From Limnanthes douglasii subsp. nivea (Eukaryota > Streptophyta > Magnoliopsida > Brassicales > Limnanthaceae), in assembly GCA_036936605.1 (NCBI GenBank), contig JAUPFV010000005.1, positions 151,777,195 to 151,841,194 of the forward strand: a stretch of 64,000 nucleotides of DNA, given 5' to 3'. How positions within the stretch are numbered: the stretch's first letter is position 1; each line of letters opens with the position of its first letter. This document shows, one piece after another, positions 1 to 9,999 of the stretch. The position numbers and the translations under genes were made by a program. Below the pieces are notes generated by a model. The model had not been told where the DNA came from. It worked only from the letters and a program-made list of their open reading frames with translations, and searched no databases.

Positions 1-3
1 TGG

Positions 4-1497
4 TCATGTATTAAAAGATGATTTCTGAGCCCTTTTCATCTTCAATATCTTTGAAGATACAGGACCTTTAGTATTCCAAACATTCATAGTCTTTTTACCT
101 TTTTTTAAATCCTGCCTCTTCTGCTTATTCTCAACTAAACTTCCCTTCACAGGAGAGTTATTAAGACTTCCATCATGAGTCGGTGAATCATGTATTTCTT
201 CACTAAGAGTCTCAAAAACATTCCTTCTTTCCAAAGTTTTCAAAGCATCTATTAATTCATCCTCATCAACTAATTCAACAGAACCTTCATCAGCCAAAAC
301 ACATTGAACAGAACCCTCATCTTGAAACTTAGCAGACTCCTCAACATTTCTAACATCTTGATCCACAACAGAAGATATTTTATTAACAACAATAGACTTT
401 AAGGTTCTTCCAACCCCTCCATCTTTCTGTGGAAGATCATTAATCTCCTGAGGCTGCTGATCACAAGAAACACTCCTATCCTGAAGATTACCATTACGAA
501 TCACCTGATTTTCCTTTAAAGAACAAGAAATCTGATCAGGAACTTCAGAACAATCATTCAATTGCACAATGTTCCTAGCATCCTTTTCTTGAGCCAACAA
601 CATTTTCTTACATTGATCCACAGAGTGACCAATGTGAGCACAGTGAGTACAATAGAGAGGAACCTTATCATAAACCAGTTGAAGCCAATAACTTTCTGAA
701 TCCCCAAACTTGACTTGAACCTTGTGAACTAGAGGTTTCGAAACATCAATCTCAACCCAGAATCTGCAACAATTCTGCTTAGCCCTATTTATTGAAGGGA
801 CCCAAACCTTTAAAGGAGTTCCCAATATCTTTGCTATCTCTGAGATTGTTGATCTATTAAACAAGAACTCCGGTAAGTTTGGCAGTGAAACCCAAACCGG
901 CGTGTATGGAGATTCAAGACTTGGATCAAACCCAGGAGACCATTTTAAAAGTCTCATTGTTTTATCACCCCAAACCCACACATTCCTTGACCATAACGTT
1001 TTAAAATCCTCAAGATTAGTGAATTCCACGAAGACGTGCCTAAAATCCCAGATTGAAAGACTGAAACTACCTTTGAAATTGAATATTGATAAGAATTTCC
1101 TCAAACTTTCCATAGATGGCTTTCCAGATGCAAATTTTGCAACCAAAGTGTGCTTGGAGATCTTTAACAACCGATCTTTGTCTTCAACATTGAAGGTGAT
1201 TATAGGAAAATCACTGCTACGAGAAATAGAAACAGAGGAGTGTACAAACTCTGTTTTATTCGGCTTCAACATATCCGCGTAAGAATCTTTATGGTTTATC
1301 TGATTATCTGAGTTCTTATCTTTAATTACTTCTTCATAAACAGGATTGGAAATAAGATTACACACAGAATCATTCTTCTTATTCTCTAGAGCTCTGTTCT
1401 TGTCAACATTTCCACCAGAATTTGCATCGAACGGATTCCTAAGTATAGGAAAGTCTTCCTTTGAGATATCGAAATTATTATTCATTCTCCCAAGCAA
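4..1497 (-). CDS. LINE ORF1 protein (DUF4283 + CCHC zinc knuckle)
   Basis: An uninterrupted 497-codon frame reads leftward and stops three bases inside the window. Residues about 100-215 resemble DUF4283, the nucleic-acid-binding domain of plant LINE ORF1 proteins. A zinc knuckle of form C-x2-C-x4-H-x4-C lies at residues 283-296 (CTHCAHIGHSVDQC). The C-terminal 200 residues are acidic and then basic (KKGKK), low in complexity. In this family ORF1 coats the element RNA, and ORF2 (endonuclease and reverse transcriptase) lies downstream, which here would be off the left edge. An alternative start is Met5. The open frame suggests a young element or a retained DUF4283 gene; these cannot be told apart without the left flank. 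Confidence 0.85.
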   Translation of the reverse strand: MLGRMNNNFDISKEDFPILRNPFDANSGGNVDKNRALENKKNDSVCNLISNPVYEEVIKDKNSDNQINHKDSYADMLKPNKTEFVHSSVSISRSSDFPIITFNVEDKDRLLKISKHTLVAKFASGKPSMESLRKFLSIFNFKGSFSLSIWDFRHVFVEFTNLEDFKTLWSRNVWVWGDKTMRLLKWSPGFDPSLESPYTPVWVSLPNLPEFLFNRSTISEIAKILGTPLKVWVPSINRAKQNCCRFWVEIDVSKPLVHKVQVKFGDSESYWLQLVYDKVPLYCTHCAHIGHSVDQCKKMLLAQEKDARNIVQLNDCSEVPDQISCSLKENQVIRNGNLQDRSVSCDQQPQEINDLPQKDGGVGRTLKSIVVNKISSVVDQDVRNVEESAKFQDEGSVQCVLADEGSVELVDEDELIDALKTLERRNVFETLSEEIHDSPTHDGSLNNSPVKGSLVENKQKRQDLKKGKKTMNVWNTKGPVSSKILKMKRAQKSSFNT

Positions 1498-1541
1498 AGA
1501 GAAGAATCGCGATACAGATTAATCGAATCAGAAAATTTTTA

Positions 1542-1562
1542 CTCTGTTCTTGGAGAACAGAG
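1542..1562. repeat. 9-bp stem / 3-base loop inverted repeat upstream of LINE ORF1
   Basis: CTCTGTTCT and AGAACAGAG flank a TGG loop, about 45 bp upstream of the ORF1 start on the minus strand. It falls in the presumed 5' leader of the LINE. It may be an RNA hairpin or chance; no function is claimed. Confidence 0.5.
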
Positions 1563-1617
1563 TTTCTTGAAGAAAAGCCATCCAACGGATCAACTTCTAT
1601 TTCCCTTTTGAAGTACT

Positions 1618-1905
1618 TAATTATATTAAGATTTGCTTTGATTTGATTTGATTTTATTTTAAAATATTTATTTTATTTTATTTTAAAATATTTATTTTAT
1701 TTCCTTGTATTATAATTTAGGATTTTGAGAAGCTATTATATAAAGCCTCATATGCCTTAAGTTATTTTAAGTTTTTGGAATAATATATTTTTATCTCTGA
1801 AAAATTTTCAGTCTTTGTTACCCTTAGATTAGGGTTTCATTATGTTTCCCTTGAATTAGGGTTTCATCTATCGTTGCTTTTTCTTCTATTTCAGCCGCGT
1901 CATCA
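1618..1905 (+). repeat. 5' LTR (truncated) of the mini gypsy-like element
   Basis: It aligns with 2321-2611 and 30105-30481 through the ATTTGATTTGATTT-rich segment, a TATATAAAG box near 1738-1746, and the GCCGCGTCATCA terminus. The first part of the LTR is missing. Confidence 0.75.
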
Positions 1906-1945
1906 TTTTGGTATCAGAGCCTCAGTTTTGGTATCAGAGCCTCAG
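1906..1945 (+). other. Tandemly duplicated primer-binding site (tRNA-iMet type)
   Basis: A 20-bp unit containing TGGTATCAGAGCC is repeated exactly twice, directly after the LTR terminus. The 12-nt core complements the 3' end of initiator tRNA-Met, the usual primer for plant LTR elements. The copy at 30485 has only one unit. Confidence 0.9.
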
Positions 1946-2320
1946 TTCCTGCTACGGGGCAAGCATGTTTCTAAATCTTGATTTCAACTGATTCAAGGTC
2001 TAAAGGAGAGAACAACATACAGCCATGAAGATCTCAAAGATCGTTTGGTATGCGGGAGACACACTAGGCGTTTCAATGACGATCATATTGACCGGTTACT
2101 GAAGGAGTTTAAATTGGCTACCAATTGTCGAATCAAGGTAAAAATTGCTTATCGAGATGTTGTCTCAGGCTATAAAGAGGTTTTCAAAACCATTTTTTTT
2201 CATCAACTGGACGAGATGTTGTCTTCAAGCTATGAAAAGGTTTTCGAAACTATTTTTTTCCTTCAACCGGATGGTATTCCGATAAGGCAACAATTATAAT
2301 TCTTCTTAACCAGGAGAGGA

Positions 2321-2611
2321 TGATGTAGCCCAGAAAGTCCAAACAAAAGCCTTTTTTATTTTATTTTATTTTATTCAAATATCTTATGTATTTAAATCAA
2401 ATCTAATTATATTAAGATTTGATTTGATTTTATTTTAAAATATTTATTTTATTTCCTTGTATTATAATTTAGGGTTTTGAGAAGCTATTATATAAAGCCT
2501 CATCCTTAAGTTATTTAATATATTTTTATCTCTTAAAATTTCAGTCTTTGTTACCCTTAGATTAGGGTTTCATCTATCGTTGCTTCTTCTTCTATTTCCG
2601 CCGCGTCATCA
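2321..2611 (+). repeat. 3' LTR of the mini gypsy-like element
   Basis: TGATGTAGCC at the start and GCGTCATCA at the end give a matching TGATG/CATCA terminal inverted repeat. It is preceded by a purine tract. It carries a TATATAAAG box and shares most of its sequence with 30105-30481. Confidence 0.85.
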
Positions 2612-3258
2612 AGTTGTATTGTCTGTTTTTTCCGAATGCTATTTGCTGTCATCTTCCTGCAAGTTGCAATAAGCATGTTTGCTTAGATTGATTGATCTAG
2701 TTTGATTGCTTACTTTTAGTATTTCAAGTCTCGTCATTCCAATAGCAGGAGGGAATCAAAATTTGTAAAATTTCAGATTTGGCGCCAACTTCTAATAACT
2801 TTTTTTGTATTTGAGCTACTGTAGTAGTGGTGTAGCCAGGAATTGAACTTTATGGGGTCCAGGAATTGAACTTTATGGGGTCCAGGTTATTGTCCAAAAA
2901 TAAAATAGTAAAAAATTAAAAAATTTAGCCTTGTATGGACCATGTATGATTTTTTTTGGTTTGTTTAGTTAAAATGTGTTTTTTTTATTCATCAATCCTT
3001 TATGTATTGGTTATTTTTGTCAGGATTTTGTCAATCCATAATCATGAGCGGTTATTTTCTTCAGTATTTTGTCAATCCATAATCATGAGCACACCAAGAC
3101 TAGGTCTTTTTATTTTAGTCTTTTTTTATTATCTTCGTATACTCTATGAGTATCTTGACATATCTTTGATTGTGGCAAAATGTGACAAATCTATGATATA
3201 GTCAATGTTCTCAAAAGTGTTAGAGTAACAATCTTTTCTTTTGATTTTCGAATTTAGT
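2612..3258. repeat. Unassigned AT-rich stretch with two short direct repeats
   Basis: No coding sequence is recognised. About 23 bp ending in TTTATGGGGTCC is tandemly doubled around 2833-2883. A second repeat of about 25 bp containing TCAATCCATAATCATGAGC occurs near 3022-3046 and 3066-3090. These look like local duplications in decayed DNA. Confidence 0.5.
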
Positions 3259-3386
3259 TATGTTTAAAGTTTAGTGTTTAATTATTTTAAAGTTAGTGTT
3301 TAAACATACTTAAACACTAACTTTAATTAATTTATTATATATTAACTTTATAACTTTAAAATAATTAAACACTAACTTTAAACATA
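3259..3386. repeat. Nested hairpin (MITE-like or foldback)
   Basis: Outer arms of about 37 bp (3259-3295 and 3351-3386) are reverse complements with a single-base indel. Inside the loop a second palindrome (3287-3303 and 3310-3326) pairs perfectly over 17 bp with a 6-base loop. All arms are variants of one TTAGTGTTTAA motif, so the structure may have grown by repeated inverted duplication. Confidence 0.7.
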
Positions 3387-4512
3387 ATTAGATACTTTTT
3401 ACTCCATCATTAACTATAGAATTTATATTTTTTACATAAACAGATATACGCTTCTATTTGATATTAGTTATTCGATTTTGTTATCAATAAATATTATATA
3501 TTTTATTAATTAATTATTAATATTATATATTAAATATAAATACATATTTATAAGTGATTTTAAAAATGAATTTCATCTAAATTACTTTGATTGTTTAAAA
3601 TTCCCTAAAATTTAAATTCAATAAAAAATTATCTCTATGAATAGAAATATAAAATATAAACGAAGGGTATTTAACAAATTGAATAAAAATATAAACAAAT
3701 TGAATAGAAATATAAAACGAAGGGTTATCTATATGAATGCTTAGTTATTGTCCAAAACAAAAATGGCAAGGGATCCTACCTCCGACTCTCCATTCGGATA
3801 GACTTTATTCTAGTTAATTGTATGTTTATTAATAATATGTACTATAAAATGTAAGCCTTAGTTTTGGGCCTTTTTATTTCTTAATAAAAGATTTTCTAGC
3901 TTAAAAAAAAAGACACGCAAAAATAAAGTAAATATAGTTGTGAAATAACTAACCTGTGAAAAATATTTATTTTTACCGGTAAAAATACATGTTTTTCAGA
4001 CTTGCCAAAAAGATAAATTTAGTTGTTAAAATATTTGTGAAAATAGACATTTTTACATATGAAAACTACGACATTCAAGATTTTAAAAAATAAAGCAATT
4101 TTAGTTACAAAAATACTTGTGAAATAGATACTTACGATAAGTTTAGTTACGAATATATTTATTTAGAAAAATAGGCACTTGCGAAATTTAATATAGACAA
4201 TTTTACAAAAACTAGCAAAAAAAACTTCGAGACATATCACTCATTAACTTTATTTTGTTAAACACCACAAATATTATATTTTAAATTTTAACCAATGGTT
4301 CAAAAAGTTTATTTATTTATTTTAAAATAATATTTTAAACAAAAATTATATTATAAAAGTTATTGATAATTCGTCTTAATAATAAATATATATATAATAT
4401 AGCGGTAGAGGATATCATTTTTTTATCAAATGATATTGATATTAGTAGGATGGTTACTAGTTTAGTTTGATTTTTGATTTTTTAGAATCAGATCGGTAAG
4501 TTTATCGCATTT
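3387..4512. other. AT-rich intergenic DNA, nothing recognised
   Basis: Reading both strands I see no coding similarity, LTR, primer site or clear repeat. Several blocks vary around TTGTGAAAATA and TAGTTACGAAAATA between 3940 and 4200, possibly an eroded tandem repeat. Confidence 0.4.
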
Positions 4513-5115
4513 AGGTATGGGCAATCGGTTCTTCAGTTCGGAATAACCATTTCGTTCTTTTTTGGTTCGGTTCCAAACGATTCTTCTGGTTAGAAAGTAA
4601 CCATTTGGAACCGAAACCCGAATGTAACCGAACCGAATCGAGAAGAACCGAACCGAACTAAATTTTTATCAGTTCCTAATTGGGTACTAGTTTTAAAGAA
4701 CCGAAAGAACCGAGAACCGGACCGAACCGAATTTTAATCGGTTCCTCAATGGATACTAGTTTTAAAGAACCGAAAGAATCGAAAACCGAAAGAACCGAAC
4801 CAAATAAGTTACTTTCTAACAAAAAAACTGTATGGAATTGAACCCGAAAAGAACCAAATGGTTATTTTCTAACCAAATGGTTACTTTCTAACCAAAAGAA
4901 CTAACTAAAAGAACTGTTTGAGACTGAACCCGGAAATAACCAAATGGTTATTTTGTAACCAAAAAAACCGTTTGGAACCGAACAGAAAACCATGGATATT
5001 CAAATGTACTATTGCTTATTCGGTTCTTTATGGGCCGTAGGTATTTAAGATAAATAACGGTACGGATATTTATAAGGAACCGGAATCAAACCAATCCGTT
5101 ATTTCGGTTCGGTTT
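4513..5115. mobile_element. hAT-like MITE candidate rich in GGTTCGG/CCGAACC motifs
   Basis: The stretch starts near GGTATGGGCAATCGG and ends near GGTTCCATACCC, giving a short imperfect inverted terminus. Inside, GGTTCGGTTCC-type motifs are frequent in the left part and their complements dominate the rest. This pattern is common at ends of plant hAT elements. I could not find an 8-bp target duplication, so the ends and class are tentative. Confidence 0.45.
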
Positions 5116-5452
5116 TTCGGTTCCATACCCATATGACCATGTCTAATCCCACCTGTCAAATCAGGTTCAGAATTCAAACGATCATAAGTTTTGGTATTTG
5201 TTTGTCCAATTTGGATCGCTCTGATTCAGATTGTCCAATTGAATACATTCTATATCCCATTCGAGTCAGTTTGTTTCAGATTCATTCGGTCGGATCAGTC
5301 CGGATATTTTTTTTAAATGTTATTTTAAACTACTCACTCACTCACCATTAAAAAAATAAAAAAATAATTTGGTATCATTTACGTTACATCAATAATAAAG
5401 GCACGAAAAACATGAAATAAAGATAAATAAAATACGCTGACCTTTTGAGTAC
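5116..5452. other. Intergenic DNA, nothing recognised
   Basis: AT-rich sequence between two GGTTCGG-rich elements. It contains TCGGTCGGATCAGTCCGGAT-like motifs near 5287 that resemble the neighbouring hAT subterminal repeats. No gene is seen. Confidence 0.35.
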
Positions 5453-5460
5453 CTCTTAAC

Positions 5461-6128
5461 TAGGGCGGTTATCGGTCCGGTTTGGTCCGGGTTTTGAAGG
5501 AACCGAACCGGACCGCTAAGCTTATCGGTTCGGACCGGACCGGACCGCTAAGCTTTCGGTTTTAATTTTTGGAATCGGACCGAACCGCTAAGCTTTCGGT
5601 TCGGTCCGAGTTCAGTTTGGTCCGAGTTCGGTCCGATTTCGATCCACTTAAAAAAATAAAATCAATTAAAATTTGATTTTTAATTATTATTTTATTAAAA
5701 TAAATGATATAAAAACTAAAGTTTGTAAGTTGATCTTTCATTTTCTTAAAAAATTGGTAATTAACTATTAATTTTGGTACTATAATTTATAAAAGAATAT
5801 ATAATAATAATAAATAATCGGTTTTAACGGTTTTATTGGTCCGATTTCTTATCGGTTCTACCGGTTTATCGGTTTCATCGGTTCGATTCCGTATCGGTTC
5901 CTTCGGTCCTATCGGTTTTATCGGTTCGGTTCCTTATCGGTTCTATCGGTTTATCGGTTCTATCGGTTCGGTTCCTAACCGGTTTTTTGTTTCGATTCCT
6001 TATCGGTTTTCAGTTTTTAGAATGGAACCGCGAACCGGACCGTTAAGGTTCGGTCCGGTTCTCGGTCCGGTCCTTATCGGTTCGGTCCCGGTCCGGTTCT
6101 CGGTTCCGGAGAACCGTTGACAGCCCTA
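5461..6128. mobile_element. Complete 668-bp hAT-type MITE with 8-bp target duplication
   Basis: The left end reads TAGGGCGGTTATCGGT and the right end, complemented, TAGGGCTGTCAACGGT, matching at 12 of 16 positions. The flanking octamer CTCTTAAC is identical at 5453-5460 and 6129-6136. An 8-bp duplication and a TAGGG(C/G)TGTCAACGG terminus are typical of plant hAT elements. The interior holds many copies of TATCGGTT(C/T) and CGGTCCGG on both strands and no transposase frame, so it depended on a transposase in trans. A 94-codon open frame inside is only a product of the repeat. Confidence 0.92.
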
Positions 6129-6251
6129 CTCTTAACCAAGCTAAAACCAATAACAACAAAAGATATAGAAATTATAGAGACTCAAATAACGAAACAATTG
6201 AAAGAACTAAAGTTGTGATTGCTCAGTTTTTACAAAACTCTTGAGACTTAG

Positions 6252-6380
6252 TGTTAGGTTGTGACCAAAATCCCATATCCCACATCGTGTAAATATGGAA
6301 ATATTCAATGATATATAAGTAAAAAACATACCTCAACTAGTATAAGACCTAGGTGGAGAAAAAATAAAGCAGTGCAGACC
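6252..6380 (+). repeat. LTR-like fragment related to 53068-53222
   Basis: It begins TGTTAGGTTG and contains CCCACATCG, then a run of short blocks (ATATAAGT, CTCAACTA, AGACCTA) in the same order as in 53068-53222 (CCCACATCGC, ATATAAGT, CTCAACTA, AGGCCTT). It is probably a decayed solo LTR of one copia family. The right boundary and a target duplication are not clear. Confidence 0.4.
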
Positions 6381-7019
6381 TTTGAAAAAAAACATAACAA
6401 AAAAATGATAGATCCGGAAGAAAAGAATAACATAAATTGATCAAACTTGACTGCCAGTTTGAGAGCATCCATCCATTGATATATGAAACTACTTTTATGG
6501 AGAATAAATAGATTGATATGTCTGCATAAAATATCGGTTTATAGGAAAAAGAAAAAAACGATGTACCGGAGAGAAATACTAAATTCAACCAACAAAACAA
6601 TTACTAGCAACACAAGTGTTTTAATCGTCTTATAGTGTTTGTAGAGAGAAAACTTCTCTTTAAACCGTTTTTGATATATTTTTCTTTTTATAAAATAAAA
6701 TATTGAATTGGTTTGAGTTAAAATTTATTTTAAATTTTATCAAACCATTATAATTCGTTTAGGCTTTATACGAGGTATATTTTATGGTGTTATTTGGGTC
6801 AGATTTAGTTAAAAGGCAGTTGTAAGTTAGTGTTTTTCCAATTCTGATGCAAACTAAATTTTTATTGGTTATGACTGACAACCTTTTTAGTTTCCATTAT
6901 AATGTGATGGAAATAGTCTCCGTTATGAATTTTAAACATCAATAAATGGGAACTAAGATATCTTTTTTGGTATAAAAACAATAATATAAATATGAAGTAA
7001 TGTTTACATAAACTTCAGG
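6381..7019. other. AT-rich intergenic DNA, nothing recognised
   Basis: Short frames (for example 6349-6600 minus) show no family resemblance. No LTR, TIR or primer site was found. Confidence 0.35.
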
Positions 7020-7695
7020 CTATACCCTTGCAACAGGATTAACCAAAAAACGTCTACCATAGGAGTTCATTAAATAAACAAACAAAAAAGCAGGGGCTAT
7101 CCAGACCATGAGATCCTAGTGCCGTGAAGTTTGTAACAGAGGTTTGATAAAATATGACGGACAATCCTCGATCCTAATGACCGAGTCTCTATGAAAATTC
7201 TCGCATCTCTATCCTTCTAAATATAATAAATCACAATGTAGAAAGCTGTACGCCAGAGGTGGCCATGTTCATTGGTAGTGGGCGTCAAGGAGCTGACAGT
7301 TGATGTCTATGTGAACCAATAAAAAAAGGGCGGTGGCATGCTAATTTTCTATGAGGTGACCTTCCAAATAGATCTCGTGAAGAAACAATCAATCAAGATA
7401 TGATCGATGGATTCAAATGAGTTATTGCAAAGGACACCGCCAGGAGGGAGTCAAAGTGTAGGCAAAGAGCTTTGGTGAGAGTTGGAAGCTTATTTGAATT
7501 GAAAACCACGCCATAAAAGAGTGCATGAGGATGTTTTATTTGTTCCAGATCAAGGAGGCCCAAGGTACTTTCGGGCCAGATTTTCCGATGAAGTTGTACG
7601 AATTACTTATGGAAAAGTAGTCTCGACATTGATTTTGAATCCAAAGGAAGATGTCCTCCCTAATGGCTGGGACATGGAGGATATGAATAAAATTT
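7020..7695 (-). pseudogene. LINE ORF2 C-terminal relic (zf-RVT region)
   Basis: Read leftward, broken frames give a block resembling the zinc-binding zf-RVT domain that follows reverse transcriptase in plant LINEs. It includes GPKVPWASLIWNK, HSFMAWF, and a zinc ligand set CNNSFESIDHILIDCFF (C, H, C). Further left, RIVRHILSNLCYKL resembles the linker near the LINE C-terminus, and the element seems to end near 7020. Several stops and frame changes are present. Upstream domains are missing, replaced by an LTR junction at about 7700-7756. Confidence 0.75.
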
Positions 7696-7742
7696 CTAAT
7701 CTCAAACACACACTTTTCTCAAACTTTCTTACACTGTATTTG

Positions 7743-8004
7743 GCTCTGATACCATATGATAGAAAATAGACTAATGCCTTACACAAATGTAATCAGAGAA
7801 CCATCTCATATTGTTCAATCAAAGAAGTTTTGGCTTATATAGAAGCCTTACAGCGTGCAGAAACCATAAACCTAGAAAAACAAGGAATGAAAAACGAACA
7901 CACAACTACACTAACTCTAATTGCAACTAACAACGAAAGACCAGGTCATCTCTTATAAATAAACATGACTTATTTATTTATCTAAACTAAAAATAAACCT
8001 AACA
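7743..8004 (-). repeat. Copia-type LTR with adjacent primer-binding site, minus strand
   Basis: Reading leftward, the LTR (8004 to 7757, 248 bp) starts TGTTAGG and ends CTATCA. Two bases later comes TGGTATCAGAGC (plus positions 7743-7754). Only about 50 bp of leader remain before LINE sequence, and no partner LTR was found, so this is the 5' end of a truncated element. Confidence 0.7.
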
Positions 8005-8158
8005 AATCTAATAATATTGTGTTGCAGAGGTTCGTTTATGCCAATTAAGGTTCCGTTTGTTTAATGTATTATTTCCAATTGTTAAGTCGGTGTTTTTCTG
8101 ATATAGCAGCTCAATGTATATCTAGAGTTGGACATAATTGTTTTAAACATCATCTTTG

Positions 8159-9805
8159 TGTAGAAATAAATAAATAAATAAATAAATAAATGATTATTTA
8201 AAAAACGTATTTATTACATAGATTACATGTTCTTATTTATAGATAAAACATATGAGCTAATGAGCTTGTGCCTAATATCCCTAACACCCTTTCTCAAACT
8301 CACAATGAAATACGCATTGAGAGTTTGTCAAAGAGAAAACAAAAATCAGATACTGACAGAGCCTTAGTAAAAAAATCCGCAAGTTCTGTTTCTTTGTGAA
8401 GAACTTCTAAAGTTGCCTTCGATCTTTAAAACTTCTTCATACACATTCTTAACACCGCTCACAACCAATCCCACAAGACTCATCATACCAAAATCAAGAA
8501 AATTAAGATGAACAAAACACTTCAACCAGAAGAATGGACCCAAAGTTCTTGAGAAATCAGAGGTACGTACGGAAGCACAACAATGTGGCACTGGAGAACT
8601 CTTCTGTTGATGAGTAGAAATTTGATATTCTTCCCATCTTTTTCATAAATATTCTTCAAGTACTTTTCTGATTGCACTTTCTTCAAGTATTCTTCTTCGC
8701 ATTTTTCTACCCCATCATCTTATGTAAATAAATTCAATTCAAATATTAAAATTCAAATCTCCAACCATAAATCTCAAACCTCCAACCATAAATCTCAAAT
8801 CATCCTCTCTCTAGCGAGTTATTTATACACAATAAAAAACAAAAATTTAATCTAAAACAAAATACCAAACTCCAAAACCATAATCGAAAGCAAAAATGAA
8901 AACAAAACGCCAAAACCAAAATCGAAACTCAAACGCCAATCTACAATCGCTAATATCCAATTTCCAAACTCCAAACTCCAAACGAATCACTTCAAGTGAA
9001 ATTTAAACACCAAATGAATCCAAATAAATCCAAACAAATCAAAACGACATATACCAATCTAAGAAAAAGTCAGATAAAGTCCGAACGTCAAGCAAAATCG
9101 AAACACCAAAACGAAGTCCAAACGACAAACGTCAATCTAAACAAACGTCAGCCAAAGTCCAAACGTTAAACAAAATCTAAACACCTAACAAAATGTAAAC
9201 AAATCTGAATGCCAAATCCAAATACCAAATACCAAATCCAAATCCAAAACTTAATTCAATACTAAATTCAAATAGTAAATCCAAATTCAAATCTAATTCC
9301 CAATCAAAATCACAATCAAAATCAAAATTGAAGCCACGATTTTACCAATAAAAATATGCATTGGTCCAATAGATATTTCTCCCAAACTGTAGCACAAAAT
9401 CACAATCCAACCGGTCAGATCAAATGATTAGATGTCCCATACACGATGTCCAAAATTGAGAAAAAATTGATACCATTTGCCTATCAGTTGGGTAAGTTTG
9501 TGGCTGCACACAATAGATCTGAAAACCAAAATTTTCTCTCTTTTTGTGAGGACAAAAAATGTGGAAGACAATCCAAATTTTATTTTCTTCTAACGGACAG
9601 CTAAAACAACTACCTGCCGGCATAACATAAGGCACACCAATTTTAAGATCTAAACCTACGCTCTGATACCATGTAGAAAACAATAAACAAAAAAAGACGA
9701 CTATGATTTTAATATTTAAAAAGCGTATCTATTACATATAGTATAGGCTCTTATTTATATATGAAACATATGAGGCTAATGAGTTTGGGCCTAATATCTC
9801 TAACA
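8159..9805 (-). mobile_element. Complete short copia deletion derivative with 5-bp target duplication
   Basis: LTRs of 128 bp (8159-8286) and 134 bp (9672-9805) both run TGTTAG...CTACA on the minus strand. The pentamer CTTTG flanks both sides (8154-8158 and 9806-9810). The primer site TGGTATCAGAGC is immediately inside the 5' LTR (plus 9660-9671). A purine tract GAGAAAGGG precedes the 3' LTR. The last about 30 codons of copia RNase H survive beside it (ADFFTKALSVSDF, plus about 8300-8375). The rest is a low-complexity CAAA-rich filler with no gag or pol. Length 1647 bp. It moved with enzymes supplied by a full-length relative. A second copy lies at about 60300-61575. Confidence 0.9.
8740..9360. 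repeat. Degenerate CAAAT/CCAAA-rich filler inside the mini copia element
   Basis: Irregular repetition of words such as AAATCCAAA, CAAACGTCAA and AAAATCGAAA. The same kind of filler sits at the equivalent place in the 60.6-61.2 kb copy, where it has expanded into a pure hexamer repeat. No coding signal. Confidence 0.7.
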
Positions 9806-9810
9806 CTTTG

Positions 9811-9999
9811 GACATGCAATCATCAAAATATTTTGAACACAAAAAGTCAGGTGTTAACCTGCTTTGAAAGGTTTAGTAGCTAAATCATCAGTTGACAATT
9901 CTAATATAGCATACATTTAGACTTTCAAGCAATACGATAGCTCTAACATAAGTAAGGTCTTGATTGACATAAAATACACAATTTGTTTTACATTTAAGA
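9811..9999. other. Unassigned flank between mini copia element and LINE-B
   Basis: No family similarity that I can support. Confidence 0.3.

Larger units (their letters stand above)
1618..2611 (+). mobile_element. Short non-autonomous gypsy-like LTR retrotransposon, 5' truncated
   Basis: Two related LTRs (1618-1905 and 2321-2611) flank only about 415 bp. The right LTR begins TGATG and ends CATCA. The left LTR lacks about 85 bp at its start, where it abuts the LINE leader. The initiator tRNA-Met primer site follows the left LTR, and a polypurine tract (2311-2320, CAGGAGAGGA) precedes the right one. The interior has no gag or pol, only a short frame (2045-2299) whose first half is shared with the copy at 30105. 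It must have been mobilised by enzymes from another element. No target duplication can be tested because the left end is missing. Confidence 0.8.

Noticed and set aside
902..1282. 126-codon plus-strand frame
   Set aside because: Antisense shadow of the LINE ORF1 on the minus strand.
1906..1945. tRNA gene suggested by TGGTATCAGAGC words
   Set aside because: These are primer-binding sites complementary to the initiator tRNA 3' end, next to LTRs; no tRNA fold surrounds them. The same holds for the other sites in the window.
4505..5125. 8-bp target duplication for the first GGTTCGG-rich block
   Set aside because: I tried several end positions and found no matching octamers, so it is reported as a candidate only.
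5836..6120. 94-codon plus-strand frame rich in Arg, Phe and Gly
   Set aside because: It lies wholly within the repeated TATCGGTTC/CGGTCCGG motifs of the hAT MITE.
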